DNA of 64,000 nucleotides, taken from NCBI RefSeq assembly GCF_000721075.1, contig NZ_JOEQ01000015.1, forward strand, positions 234,045-298,044. The letters are read 5' to 3'. Position 1 is the stretch's first letter, and the number at the start of each line of letters is the position of its first letter. The notes under the pieces were generated by a model. That model did no database searches and was not told the DNA's origin. It saw nothing but the letters and a program-made list of their open reading frames with translations. The stretch comes from Streptosporangium amethystogenes. GTDB taxonomy: Bacteria; Actinomycetota; Actinomycetes; Streptosporangiales; Streptosporangiaceae. This document shows positions 1 through 11,700 of the stretch, piece after piece. Position numbers and translations under genes: made by a program.

Positions 1-4
1 CGCG

Positions 5-1516
5 GTGGGCGCCGTGGACATGGGACAGACGTGGCTGTCGGCCCGCGTCGCGCAGCGGGTGGTGCACGGGCTACGCGCGGAGATGTTCGGCCGCCTGCAG
101 CGCATGCCGCTCACCTTCTTCGCCACGGAGCGGGGCGGCGAGATCCAGTCGCGGCTGGCCGGAGACACCACGCAGATCGAGTACGCGGTCAAGGACACCC
201 TGCCCGGCGCGCTCTCCGGCCTCATCGGATTCGTGGTCGCGGCCGGCGCGATGGTGACCCTGTCACCGGTGCTCGCGGGCGTCGCCCTGATCCTCGCGCC
301 GCTCGTCCTGCTGGTGGCCTCCCGGTCGGGGCGGGCGCTCTCGACCCTGTCGGCCGACGGCCAGCGCACCCGGGCGGAGCTCTCCTCCATCATCGCCGAA
401 CGCCTGTCGCTGGGGGGCGTCACCATGGCCAGGGTGCACGGCAGGCGTCAGGAGGAGGCCGCCGGGTTCGCCGCGGAGAGCGAACGGCTGGCACGGCTGG
501 GGGTCCGTTCCGGCTTGGTGGCCCAGCTGGTGCTGAGCGTGGGCCACGTCTTCTTCGTGCTGACCCCCTACCTGGTGTTCGTGGCGGCGGGGCTGACCGG
601 CGGGATCACTCCGGGCACCCTGGTCGCCTTCACCGTGCTGCAGGCGAGGCTCTACCAGCCCCTGTGGCAGATCCTGCACATCTCCACCGAGTTCCGCGCC
701 GCCCAAGGGGCGTTCGAGAGGGTCTTCGGCTACCTCGACCTCCAGCCGGAGCCCGAGGCGGGACAGAGTCCCGCCTCGGGCCCCGGCGCGCTCGCCGCCC
801 GCGAGGCCGGCTTCCGTTACCCGGGGACGAGTGAGGAGGACCGTCCGGCGCTGTACGGCGTGAGCCTCGACATCCCGGCCGCCTCCACCACGCTGGTGGT
901 GGGTCCGAGCGGTTCGGGCAAGACGACGCTCGGCCACCTGCTCGCCGGGCTGCACCCGCCCACCGAGGGAGCGGTCGTGATCGACGGGACGGAGTTCGGG
1001 GCGCCGCTGCCCGGACGGATCTGCATCGCCACGCAGGACCCCTTCCTCTTCCAGGGATCGGTCGCCGACAACCTCAGATACGCCGCGTCCGGCGCCACGA
1101 TGGACGATCTCGTGCGGGCCTGCCGGATCACCCGGATCCACGAGCGGATCGCGGCGCTCCCGGACGGCTACGACTCGCCGGTGGGCGAGCGGGGGGCGCT
1201 GTTCTCCGGTGGCGAGCGGCAGCGCATCGCCCTGGCCCGCGCGCTCCTGGCCGACGCGTCCGTGCTCGTGCTCGACGAGGCGACCTCCGCGCTCGATCCG
1301 CTGACCGAGCTGAAGGTCGTCGAGGCGATCCTGGCGGAACGGGCCGGACAGACGACCGTGATGATCACCCACAGGTTCGGCATGCTCGACTCCTTCGACA
1401 CCGTCGTGGCGCTGGAGGAGGGGCGGGTGGTGGAGTACGGCTCGCGCCTTGACCTGCTCGGCGACCGGTACGGGCTGTATGCCCGGATGGTCCGCGCGCA
1501 GACCGGCGCGGCGTAG
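5..1516 (+). CDS. ABC exporter, fused permease-ATPase (5' end outside window)
   Basis: This is the C-terminal part of a type I ABC exporter half-transporter, with membrane segments and ATPase on one chain. The visible part starts inside the membrane domain; the first start codon at base 5 is probably internal and the true start lies upstream of the window. Membrane helices occupy roughly residues 50-220. The nucleotide-binding domain follows, with Walker A GPSGSGKTT near residue 300, signature SGGERQR near 400, Walker B with VLVLDEATSALD near 420 and the switch histidine in ITHR near 450. Such proteins usually work as homo- or heterodimers exporting peptides, lipids or drugs. The partner gene, if there is one, would be upstream. 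The substrate cannot be judged from sequence. Confidence 0.9.
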   Translation: MGAVDMGQTWLSARVAQRVVHGLRAEMFGRLQRMPLTFFATERGGEIQSRLAGDTTQIEYAVKDTLPGALSGLIGFVVAAGAMVTLSPVLAGVALILAPLVLLVASRSGRALSTLSADGQRTRAELSSIIAERLSLGGVTMARVHGRRQEEAAGFAAESERLARLGVRSGLVAQLVLSVGHVFFVLTPYLVFVAAGLTGGITPGTLVAFTVLQARLYQPLWQILHISTEFRAAQGAFERVFGYLDLQPEPEAGQSPASGPGALAAREAGFRYPGTSEEDRPALYGVSLDIPAASTTLVVGPSGSGKTTLGHLLAGLHPPTEGAVVIDGTEFGAPLPGRICIATQDPFLFQGSVADNLRYAASGATMDDLVRACRITRIHERIAALPDGYDSPVGERGALFSGGERQRIALARALLADASVLVLDEATSALDPLTELKVVEAILAERAGQTTVMITHRFGMLDSFDTVVALEEGRVVEYGSRLDLLGDRYGLYARMVRAQTGAA

Positions 1517-1638
1517 CCTGCTCGGGTCCGCGCTCATGGAGGCGGGGGTCCGGCTCACGGGCCGGTGGCGGCCCCGCGCCCCCTGAGACCCGGCCGCCCG
1601 GCGGGCCACCGGCAGGTTCCGTCGGGTATGACTGGGGG

Positions 1639-1869
1639 ATGCTCATCTTCGGACTCCGCACCGTGACCCACCGGCTCGGCGTGCTGACGCTTCTCTGCCG
1701 CAACTGCGGCAACACGGCGGCGCAGGTGCTGTCCAGAAAGGTCACCAAGTTCAGTCTGTTCTTCGTCCCGCTGTTCCCGGTGCGGACGAAGTACGGGGTG
1801 CAGTGCACTTTCTGCGGGGCGTCCTATGACATCTCGAAGGACGAGGCGGATCGTCTGGCGGTCCGCTGA
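1639..1869 (+). CDS. Small zinc-ribbon protein
   Basis: A 76-residue protein with two cysteine pairs, CRNC near residues 20-23 and CTFC near 57-60, spaced as in a treble-clef or zinc-ribbon fold. A short hydrophobic stretch with FSLFFVPLFPV lies between them. This matches the short actinobacterial zinc-ribbon family whose members keep the VTxFSLFFVPLFP pattern; the family's function is unknown. It stands alone, 120 bp after the ABC exporter and just before a regulator relic. It ends at 1869, before the LuxR-like remnant begins. Confidence 0.8.
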   Translation: MLIFGLRTVTHRLGVLTLLCRNCGNTAAQVLSRKVTKFSLFFVPLFPVRTKYGVQCTFCGASYDISKDEADRLAVR

Positions 1870-1884
1870 GCACCGCCCACGATC

Positions 1885-2140
1885 ATCCGGCACGTCATGG
1901 AACACTTCGCCCGCGTCCCGGAACCGCTCGAACCAGACCCGCGACTTCTCACGCCGACCGAGCGAGAACGGGCGGTACCGACCAGGATCGGCCACGGGGA
2001 CACCAACGGTGAGATCACTGCGGCGCTCTTCATCAGCCCGGCGACGCACCTACGCCAGCCGTATCCTGACCAAGCTCGATGTCCGGGACCGCACGGCACA
2101 GGCCGTCATCGCCAACCGCTCCGGGTTGAGCGGCGGCGAG
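1885..2140 (+). pseudogene. LuxR-type response regulator remnant (HTH only)
   Basis: Two reading frames together spell a degraded LuxR/NarL C-terminal DNA-binding domain. The first frame gives LTPTERE, then GHGDTNGEI and AALFISPAT. After about base 2035 the match continues in another frame with SRILTKLDVRDRTAQAV. These are the usual features of the domain: LTPREREVL, a four-helix HTH with xEIAxxLxISxxTV, and RILTKLGVRDR. The receiver domain is absent and the HTH is frameshifted, so this is a dead gene fragment. Confidence 0.75.
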
Positions 2141-2268
2141 GAGGCCTGGGACCGGCGGTCGCCCGGACGACCGCCGCCGGCCCCCGCCTCTCGGACCCCC
2201 GCGGCGGTTCGGCCTCTGCGGCCAGGGGGAGACCTCTTCGAATCCTGACCGGGCCTCCCTGCCGACGT

Positions 2269-4581
<2,313 letters not shown>

Positions 4582-4626
4582 TGACCTTCTCCCTTGATAT
4601 CCTTAGGGTGTAAAGAGATGGCCCGG

Positions 4627-4639
4627 TAAAGTTAGTTTA
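4627..4639. promoter_or_regulatory. Possible TetR operator
   Basis: A short inverted repeat, TAAA-gttag-TTTA, lies in the 116-bp gap between the divergent uvrA-like and tetR genes. The location suits an operator for the neighbouring TetR protein. The arms are short, so this is only a suggestion. Confidence 0.3.
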
Positions 4640-4697
4640 TGCCGTAAGGAGTGGCAAGTTGGTCGTCTTCGCCGGACAGGGCGACGCGCGCCGTTCG

Positions 4698-5462
4698 ATG
4701 GCACTGCTGTGGCACACCCCGAGGCCGGAAGGAGGGCGTCCCGGCCCCAAGCCCGGCCTGAGCGTGGATGTGATCGTGGATACGGCCATCGCCGTCGCCG
4801 ACTCCGAGGGGATGGCCGCGCTCTCCATGCGCGCGGTGGGTGAACGGCTCGGCCGCACCGCCATGGCCCTCTACACCTACGTGCCCAGCAAGAGCGAGCT
4901 GGTCGACCTGATGTATGACCGGGCCCTCGCCGAGTTGCCCGTCGACTACGAGCTGGGGGCGGGCTGGCGGGCGGCCGTGACCTCCTGGGCCGAGGACGCC
5001 TGGGCGTTCTACCTGTGCCACCCATGGGTGCTGCAGGTCTCGCAGGCGCGTCCGGTGCTGGGCCCCAACGAGTACGTCATGCTGGAGACGGCGCTGCGGA
5101 TCCTTCGCGAGACGGGCCTTACGGCCGGGGTGCTGCGGCGCCTCGTCGGGGTGCTGTTCCACTTCGTCCGCGCGGCGGCGCAGACGGTCGCGGAGTCGCG
5201 CCAGGCTCCGGCGGCGACCGGGATGTCCGACGAGGAGTGGTGGTACGCCCGCTCGGCCCTGCTGGAGGAGGTCGCGCCGGACTTCGCCGAGCGGTTCCCG
5301 ACGCTGACCTGGCTCGACAGCGAGGGTGCCTACCAGTCCGAGGACGAGAGCGTGCCCTACCTGGAACAGGAGGCGAAGGAGACCTTCGCGGCCGGTCTCG
5401 CCGTCCTGCTGGACGGCATCGAGGCGGCGATGAACAGGGCCGGCGTCCGAGCGCTCCCGTGA
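4698..5462 (+). CDS. TetR-family transcriptional regulator
   Basis: About 254 residues with an N-terminal TetR helix-turn-helix (AAIAVADSEGMAALSMRAV through GRTAMALYTYVPSKSEL) and a C-terminal ligand-binding domain of the TetR_C_1 type common in actinomycetes. I chose the ATG at 4698; an in-frame TTG at 4659 would add 13 residues with no homology to the family. It is divergent from the UvrA-like gene and probably represses it, releasing when a DNA-active or hydrophobic compound binds. Nothing in the sequence identifies the ligand. Confidence 0.88.
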   Translation: MALLWHTPRPEGGRPGPKPGLSVDVIVDTAIAVADSEGMAALSMRAVGERLGRTAMALYTYVPSKSELVDLMYDRALAELPVDYELGAGWRAAVTSWAEDAWAFYLCHPWVLQVSQARPVLGPNEYVMLETALRILRETGLTAGVLRRLVGVLFHFVRAAAQTVAESRQAPAATGMSDEEWWYARSALLEEVAPDFAERFPTLTWLDSEGAYQSEDESVPYLEQEAKETFAAGLAVLLDGIEAAMNRAGVRALP

Positions 5463-5528
5463 TCCTCCGGGGGCGGATCCGGGGCGCGGCGCCTGACTGA
5501 TCGGGCCGCCGCCGGGCAGAGGCATCTC

Positions 5529-5696
5529 ATGAAAAGGTTCTTCAAGGTCGTGGTGGCACGCTGGCTGGCCCGTACGCCGATCGGGCTGGCGATCCTGGGA
5601 GTCGGCTGGTTCCTGGGACGGCGGCGCAGGCAGCGGGCCCAGGAGCAGGGCGGGGTGAACAGGCCCCGGAGCCGTGATTCACGCGGACGCCGATGA
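5529..5696 (+). CDS. DUF6203-like small basic protein
   Basis: A 55-residue protein starting MKRFFKVVVARWLARTP, with a hydrophobic stretch (residues 17-30), then a run of arginines (GRRRRQR) and a hydrophilic tail. The pattern resembles the short DUF6203 proteins of Streptosporangiales, of unknown function; the assignment is from memory of the family pattern. One membrane-inserted helix with a basic cytoplasmic tail is plausible. It lies 66 bp after the TetR gene and ends 36 bp before a strong hairpin. Confidence 0.55.
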   Translation: MKRFFKVVVARWLARTPIGLAILGVGWFLGRRRRQRAQEQGGVNRPRSRDSRGRR

Positions 5697-5731
5697 CCCT
5701 TCGAGTTCACCGCGCCGGTGACGTGAGACGA

Positions 5732-5767
5732 GCGGGACGGCCCGGTCAACCGGCCGGGCCGTCCCGC
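5732..5767. terminator. Bidirectional hairpin terminator
   Basis: A perfect 14-bp stem (GCGGGACGGCCCGG with its complement) around an 8-nt loop. It lies between two convergent genes, the DUF6203-like gene and the oxygenase gene. No T-run follows, as is common for GC-rich actinomycete terminators. Confidence 0.7.
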
Positions 5768-5788
5768 CATCGCCTGAGCCCCCGCGGG

Positions 5789-6556
5789 TCAGTTGAACAT
5801 CGCCTCCATGGTCTCGTGTGACTGCTCCTTCTTCGCGTCGGACTCGCTGCCCCAGCAGGTGTTGAGGATGATCCGGGTGCGGTCCTCCGACAGCGGGACC
5901 GTGCGGTGCAGCGTCGTGTCGGAGCGCAGGAAGTAGATGTCGCCGCTCTGGTGGGCGTAGGTGCTGATCGGGTAGCGGATGAGGTGGTCGTGAACCCGGG
6001 GGTCCTCCTTCACCCAGTTGGTGTGCGGAACGCACTGGAGCATGCCGCCGTACTCGCTGCTCGGCGCCTCCAGGATCCAGATGAGGGTGAAGCTGAAGTC
6101 GCCCCAGTGCCAGCCGTGGGTGTCGCCCTGCTTCTCCTGGCGGATGATGACGTACTTCTCCTCGTCCCAGGGGCAGTTGACGACGGGCTCGTTCGCCAGC
6201 CGGCCCAGGAAGCCCTTGAGGGCGGGGGAGTCGTAGAGCTCCGGGATCAGGGAGCTGTCCTGAGCGATGGACTGCTGACTGACCGTGCTCATCTTGCGCG
6301 GGGAGTTGCTGGTCTCCTTGAGGTTGATGTCGATCCGGCGCGCGTGCAGGTCGAGCAGGCGCTCCACCTCGTCCGAGACGAGATCCTTGACCTCCTCGGA
6401 GACCACGTTCCGCAGTTTGACGTAGCCGTTCCTGCGGAAATCATGGGAGAATCTGCGAATTTCCCAGGGGTCCTGAAAGGTCTTTTCGAGATGCTCCGCG
6501 ATCCGGTCGTCGAGTGAGAGCGTCCCGAGGCCGGTCTCGTAGTCATGAGTCGGCAT
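5789..6556 (-). CDS. Putative Fe(II)/2-oxoglutarate-type oxygenase
   Basis: A 255-residue protein that looks like a phytanoyl-CoA or HalD-like double-stranded beta-helix oxygenase. A candidate metal site is the HGWHWGD segment near residues 144-150, and the late histidine in TLHRTVPL near 226 is followed by an arginine (DRTRI) that could hold the co-substrate. The first motif is not a textbook HxD, so the exact iron ligands are uncertain. Start is ATG at 6556 behind GGAGGAGA. It is transcribed divergently from the B12-radical-SAM gene, and the two probably form the left edge of the NRPS cluster. A hydroxylation of an amino acid or the peptide is the likely role (inference). Confidence 0.6.
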   Translation of the reverse strand: MPTHDYETGLGTLSLDDRIAEHLEKTFQDPWEIRRFSHDFRRNGYVKLRNVVSEEVKDLVSDEVERLLDLHARRIDINLKETSNSPRKMSTVSQQSIAQDSSLIPELYDSPALKGFLGRLANEPVVNCPWDEEKYVIIRQEKQGDTHGWHWGDFSFTLIWILEAPSSEYGGMLQCVPHTNWVKEDPRVHDHLIRYPISTYAHQSGDIYFLRSDTTLHRTVPLSEDRTRIILNTCWGSESDAKKEQSHETMEAMFN

Positions 6557-6715
6557 ACGGTTTCTCCTCCGTGGTTATCGAGGTTTCCAGAACCGTAACA
6601 CGCGAGTGGTGTCCGCAATTAGTGCGCGTTGTCCGTCCGGTCCCCCTGTGAAAGCATGAGCGGATTCCATCCGATCGGCTTCAGAAATTACTCGGACTAC
6701 GCAGGGACGAGCGTC

Positions 6716-8641
6716 ATGAACACCAAAGTCACATTCGTCGAGCTGTCTGCATTCGAGGCCATCCTGCCCCTTGCCTCCGGTTACATGCAGGCTTACGCGC
6801 AGCACGATCCGGAGGTGGGGCCGCGATGTGATTTCGAGATCTTCTCCGCCCCGGTGTCCGCGGACAGAAAGGAGGTGATCGCAGAACTCCTGGAAAAGCG
6901 CAGCGACGTCTACGCCATCAGTTGCTACATCTGGAACATCGGATTCGCGCGCGCGGTGCTGGCCGCGCTGCACGAGCGGCTCCCGGCGGCCCAGTTCATC
7001 CTCGGCGGCCCCCAGGTCATGCTGCACGCCGAGGAGTACGTCGCCCCCGAGCAGGAGAACGTCGTCGTCTGCAACGGCGAGGGCGAGAAGACGATGCTGC
7101 AGTACCTGCGCCAGGTGATCGGCGACGACCCCGACTTCTCGGCCGTCGACGGGATCAGCTTCTGGCGGTCGGGGGAACTCGTCACCACCGAGGCCGCCGA
7201 GCGGGTACGCGACCTGATGGAGGTGCCCTCGCCCTTCACCTCCGGCGTCTTCGAGGAGGGCAGGTACACCACCGCCATCCTGGAGACCAACCGAGGATGC
7301 CCGTTCAGCTGCGGTTTCTGCTTCTGGGGCGCGGCGACCAACGACAAGGTCCACAAGTTCGAGGACCAGCGGGTCCGCGACGACATCACCTGGATCAGCA
7401 AGCACGACTTCGTGTCGATCTTCATCGCGGACGCCAACTGGGGCATGGCCCCGCGCGACGTGGAACTGACCCGCCACCTGGTGGAGTGCAGTGAGGAGAA
7501 CGGCTACCCGGTGATGGTCTCGATGGCCGCGGCCAAGAACAAGCCCGACCGGATGGCCGAGATCACCGAGATTCTCGTGCGGGGAGGACTGCTGACCAGC
7601 CAGCCCATCTCCCTGCAGTCGATGAGCTCCAGGACCCTGGAGCTGGTCGACCGCTCGAACATCAAGCCCGCGACCTACACCGAGCTGCAGAGAACGCTCA
7701 GGGAAAAGCGCATCAGCTCCTACATCGAGCTGATCTGGCCGCTTCCCGGAGAGACCCTGGAGTCATACAAGGAGGGAATCGCGGAACTGTGCCGGCTCCG
7801 TGCCGACACACTCATCGTCTATCCGCAACTCCTGCTGCACAACACCTCGATATATGCCAAACGGGAGCTTCTCGGAGTGCAGGTGGAGCGCGTTCCCAGT
7901 GACGTCACGGAAGCCGACGTGGTGGTCGGCACCAACTGGGTCAGCCGCGCGGAGTGCGAGCGCGGAACCTGGTTCTACTACGCTGTCCACTCGCTCTACA
8001 ACCTACGCGGCCTGTATTACCTCGCCAATTATCTGGAGAGGTCCGGAACAAGGCGGCTGGAGGATTTCTTCACCGACGCAGCGACGTATTTCGAGAGCCG
8101 CACCGACACCGAGGTCGCCAGTTTCTTCCGCGATTCCGTGCAGAAACTCTGGAACTATGACTTCCACAATTTCGGGATGGTCGCGCACCTCGTCCTGCAC
8201 TCGCACCGTGAGGAGTTCGACGGACTGCTCGTCGACTTCGCCCGCGGTCAGTCCTGGTGGCGGGACGCCGGGGCGCGGGCCGCGTTCGAGCTCGACCTGC
8301 TGGCCAGGCCCTACATCTACCTGGCCAGGCCCAAGCCGCCGGGCTACGACTTCACCGAGTTGCGCGTCGAGCCGCACGGGAAGACGGCCTCGGTCGTCGA
8401 CATGCCCGCCGACCTGGCCGCCCTCCTCATCGACCTCGACGTGACCGGCCTGGAGGCCGGCCGGGAGCCCCTCACCCGGCTGGTGCTCGACCACCCGCGC
8501 GGGCGGAAGCTGCCGTTCATGCCCGAGCGCAGCCTGGAGCACAACGCCTCCTACTGCCAGGGCATGGTGCTGCGGCTGCGGGAGTATCTGCCCACCTGGC
8601 GGCCGGAGTCCGAGGTCGCCGCGTTGCCGGGCCGCCGCTGA
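6716..8641 (+). CDS. B12-binding radical SAM enzyme
   Basis: About 641 residues. The N-terminal ~150 residues resemble a cobalamin-binding Rossmann domain (VYAISCYIWN, LGGPQV), without the DxHxxG motif, as is usual in radical SAM fusions. The radical SAM core begins near residue 195 with the [4Fe-4S] motif CPFSCGFC in the context ETNRGCPFSCGFCFWG. The C-terminal ~200 residues are unassigned and rich in aromatic residues. Members of this class methylate unactivated carbon or phosphorus centres or do other radical rearrangements in natural-product pathways. I chose the ATG at 6716, where homology begins (MNTKVTFVEL); starts at 6629 and 6656 are possible but lack a ribosome site. It is divergent from the putative oxygenase and convergent with the phenylalanine-type NRPS gene. 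Substrate unknown. Confidence 0.85.
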   Translation: MNTKVTFVELSAFEAILPLASGYMQAYAQHDPEVGPRCDFEIFSAPVSADRKEVIAELLEKRSDVYAISCYIWNIGFARAVLAALHERLPAAQFILGGPQVMLHAEEYVAPEQENVVVCNGEGEKTMLQYLRQVIGDDPDFSAVDGISFWRSGELVTTEAAERVRDLMEVPSPFTSGVFEEGRYTTAILETNRGCPFSCGFCFWGAATNDKVHKFEDQRVRDDITWISKHDFVSIFIADANWGMAPRDVELTRHLVECSEENGYPVMVSMAAAKNKPDRMAEITEILVRGGLLTSQPISLQSMSSRTLELVDRSNIKPATYTELQRTLREKRISSYIELIWPLPGETLESYKEGIAELCRLRADTLIVYPQLLLHNTSIYAKRELLGVQVERVPSDVTEADVVVGTNWVSRAECERGTWFYYAVHSLYNLRGLYYLANYLERSGTRRLEDFFTDAATYFESRTDTEVASFFRDSVQKLWNYDFHNFGMVAHLVLHSHREEFDGLLVDFARGQSWWRDAGARAAFELDLLARPYIYLARPKPPGYDFTELRVEPHGKTASVVDMPADLAALLIDLDVTGLEAGREPLTRLVLDHPRGRKLPFMPERSLEHNASYCQGMVLRLREYLPTWRPESEVAALPGRR

Positions 8642-8665
8642 GCCGCCTCGGCCGGGCCGCGAAGG

Positions 8666-8722
8666 GCCCGCGTATGACGAGGGCCGTGAGGATGATCCTC
8701 ACGGCCCTCGTCATACGCGGGC
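8666..8722. terminator. Very long perfect hairpin between convergent genes
   Basis: A 27-bp perfect inverted repeat with a 3-nt loop (tga), left arm 8666-8692 and right arm 8696-8722. It sits just after the radical SAM gene stop and before the NRPS stop on the other strand, so it can end transcription from both sides. The stem is unusually long for an actinomycete terminator. Confidence 0.8.
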
Positions 8723-8746
8723 ATCCCGCCCGGCGGGATGCCCGCG
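8716..8746. terminator. Second hairpin overlapping the first
   Basis: Arms of 15 bp (8716-8730 and 8732-8746) that share the segment CGCGGGC with the right arm of the preceding hairpin, so the two structures exclude each other at the overlap. It ends 3 bp from the NRPS stop codon. Probably part of the same bidirectional termination region. Confidence 0.65.
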
Positions 8747-8749
8747 GGC

Positions 8750-11700
8750 TCAGACCCCGGCCTTCGCCTCGGCCTTGGCCGAGGCGCCGTCCACCGCCTC
8801 GGCGAAGTCGGCGAGCACCGGGTTCTCGAACAGCACCCTGATCGGCACGTTCACGGTGAACCTCTCCCGTACCCGGGTGATCACCTGCGCGGCCACCAGG
8901 GAGTGACCGCCGATCTCCAGGAAGTCGTCCTCCCGGGCGACCCGCCTGAGCTTCAGCACCTCGGCCCAGATCCCGGCGATCGTCTGCTCCGTCGGCGTCC
9001 GCGGCGCGTCGAAGTCGTCCTCGCCGCCCCCGCCCCCGTCGCCGTCCAAGCCGCCCGAGCCGGGCTCCGGCAGTGCCTGACGGTCCACCTTGCCCGAGGA
9101 GGTCAGCGGCATCGCGTCCAGCGTCAGGTAGGAGGCGGGCAGCATGTACGCGGGCAGCGAGCCCTGCAGGAACCGGTGCAGCTCGCCGGTCAGGCCGCTG
9201 CGGTCGGCGATGATCCTGGAGGCGTCGTCGAGCACGACGTAGGCGACCAGCCGGTCGTCGCGCACGACGACCGCCGCCTCGCGGACGCCCGGGTAACGGG
9301 TGATCGCCGCCTCGATCTCGGCCGGTTCCACCCGGAAACCACGGATCTTCACCTGCGCGTCGACCCGGCCCACGTACTGCAGCCGGCCGTCGGGCAGGTA
9401 GCGGGCCAGGTCACCGGTGCGGTAGAGCCGCGCCCCCGGAGGGCCGTACGGATCGGGCATGAACGACCGCGCGGTCATACCGGGCCTGCCCCGGTAGCCG
9501 TGGGCCAGACCGGCGCCGCCGACGTACAGCTCCCCGGGCACACCGGCCGGGAGCGGGTTGAGCCGGCGGTCCAGCACGTAGGTCCTGAAGTTGGCCAGCG
9601 GCCGGCCGATCGGCGGGGCGTACGCTGCGGCGGGGTCGCACGCGCCCATCGTGGCGCACACGGTCGTCTCCGTCGGCCCGTAGGCGTTGACGAACCTGCG
9701 GCCCGGCCCCCAGGTCCGCACCAGCCCGGTCGGGCACTGCTCGCCCGCGACCACCATCAACCTGACCGTGCCCAGTTCGTCGCCCCTGAGCGTGCTGAGG
9801 AACGTCGGCGGGAAGGTGGCCGCGGTCACGCCCTGGTCGCTGATGACCTTCGCCGTCTCCTGCGGGGTCATGGCCGAGGGGTCCAGCACGCACAGCGCCG
9901 ACCCGTTCAGCAGCGCCATCGTGATCTCCCAGATCGAGGCGTCGAAGCTGAGCGAGGCGAAGAGCGCCACCCGGTCGTCGGGCGTCAGGGAGAACTCCCG
10001 CGACAGGGCCGAGGCGAGGTTGCTCACGCCGCGGTGCGGCACCTCCACCCCCTTGGGCCGGCCGGTCGATCCCGAGGTGTAGATGAGGTAGGCGGTGGCG
10101 TCGGGCGCGGGCGTCACGCCGGGGCCGGTGGCCGGCTCCGCCGCCTCGATCGCGCTCCAGCCGGTGTCCAGCTCGACCGTGCGCACCCGGCCACCGGGCA
10201 CCCGGCCGGCGTGCTCGGCCACGGTCAGGACCAGCCCGGTTCCGCTGTCGTCCAGGATGTGGCCGAGCCGGTCGGGCGGTAGCGCCGGGTCCAGCGGCAG
10301 ATAGACGCCGCCGGACTTGACGGTGCCGAGGAAGGCGACGAGCGCCTCGGCCGAGCGGCCGGTCATCGAGCCGACGACCTGGCCTGGCCGTATTCCGTCA
10401 CGGATCAGCCGGTGGGCCACCCGGTTGGCGCGCTCGTCCAGCTCACGGTAGGTCAGCCGCCGCTCGCCGCAGAGCACCGCGAGTGCGTCGGGGGCGGCGG
10501 CGGCGCGCGCCTCGAACAGCGCGCCGATGCTCGCCTGCTCGTCGAAGGGGGCCTCGGTACGGTTCCACTCGGCGACCACCAGCCGCAGTTGCTCGGCGTC
10601 CAGCAGGGACAGGCGCGAGATGGGCCGGGTGGGGTCGCCCACGGCGTCGGTCAGGAGCGTGACGTACTGCTCGGCCCTGGTTCTGGCGCCGGGCGCGTCG
10701 AACAGGTCGAGCGCGTAGCGCAGCTCGCCCTCCAGCGAGCCGGGCACCAGGACCAGCGCCAGATCCGAGGCCAGCGGGAAGCGGTCCGCCCCCAGCTCCG
10801 AGGTCCGCACGCCGGGCAGTCGCAGCGCGCTCCAGGCCGGGGCGGCCTGGTCGAACTCCGCCTGGTAGAGCGGCCGCACGCCGCTGGAGGCGTCCAGCCG
10901 CAGTTCCTCGGCGAGCCGGTGCGCAGGGTAGGAGCCGTGCGCGGCCGCCCCGTCGAGCGCGTCACGCACCCGGGCGACGACGGTGGCGAACGACGGGTCG
11001 CCCTCGCAGCCGATCCGGATCGGGAACACCGGGGCGCGGCCGTCGCCGGGCACGGGTACGCCGACCACCACCTCGTCCTGGCCCGACCAGCGGCACAGTG
11101 CGACCGCCCAGGCGGCCAGGGTGACGGCCCGGGTGTCGGTGCTGGTTTCGGCGCCGGGGGTGGCCGCCTCGGCCTGCCCCGACCAGCGCGACAGCGCCAT
11201 CGCCCGCGCGGCCTGGGCGGCGGCCCCGACGGCGGCCCCGACGGCGGCTCCGTCGCCGGTGCCGGTCTCGCGTGCGAGGGCCTCGATGCGCGCGGCCGTC
11301 TCCGGCGGGACGCCGAAGGTCACCCGGGCGCCCGTGAGGCCGGGTACGGCGGGACGGCCGCGGTCGGCGGGCAGGTCGAGGACGGGAGGCGCACCGTCGA
11401 GCCGGTCACGCCAGTAGGCGAGATCGGCGACGTCGCCGGCCTCCGGGGAGGACGCGGCGCGACCGTTCGGACCGGCGGCGCGTCCGCCGGGGGACGGGTC
11501 AGGGGAGTCGTGGCCGCTCGCGGAGACGCCGTCGCGAGCGGCGGCGGGGGAGCCGATCGCGCTCCGGTAGGCCCGGGAGATCTCCCCGGCGAGACCGGCC
11601 AGGACGCGCTCGTCGGCCACCAGTCGGTGCGCCGTCAGGACGAGCGCGTGGTCGTCGTCGGCCAGCCGGGCCAGGACGATCCGGAGCGGCGGCCCCGCTT

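Noticed and set aside
8738..10282. Plus-strand open frame of 514 codons
   Set aside because: It mirrors the adenylation domain of the minus-strand NRPS gene; no motif or ribosome site.
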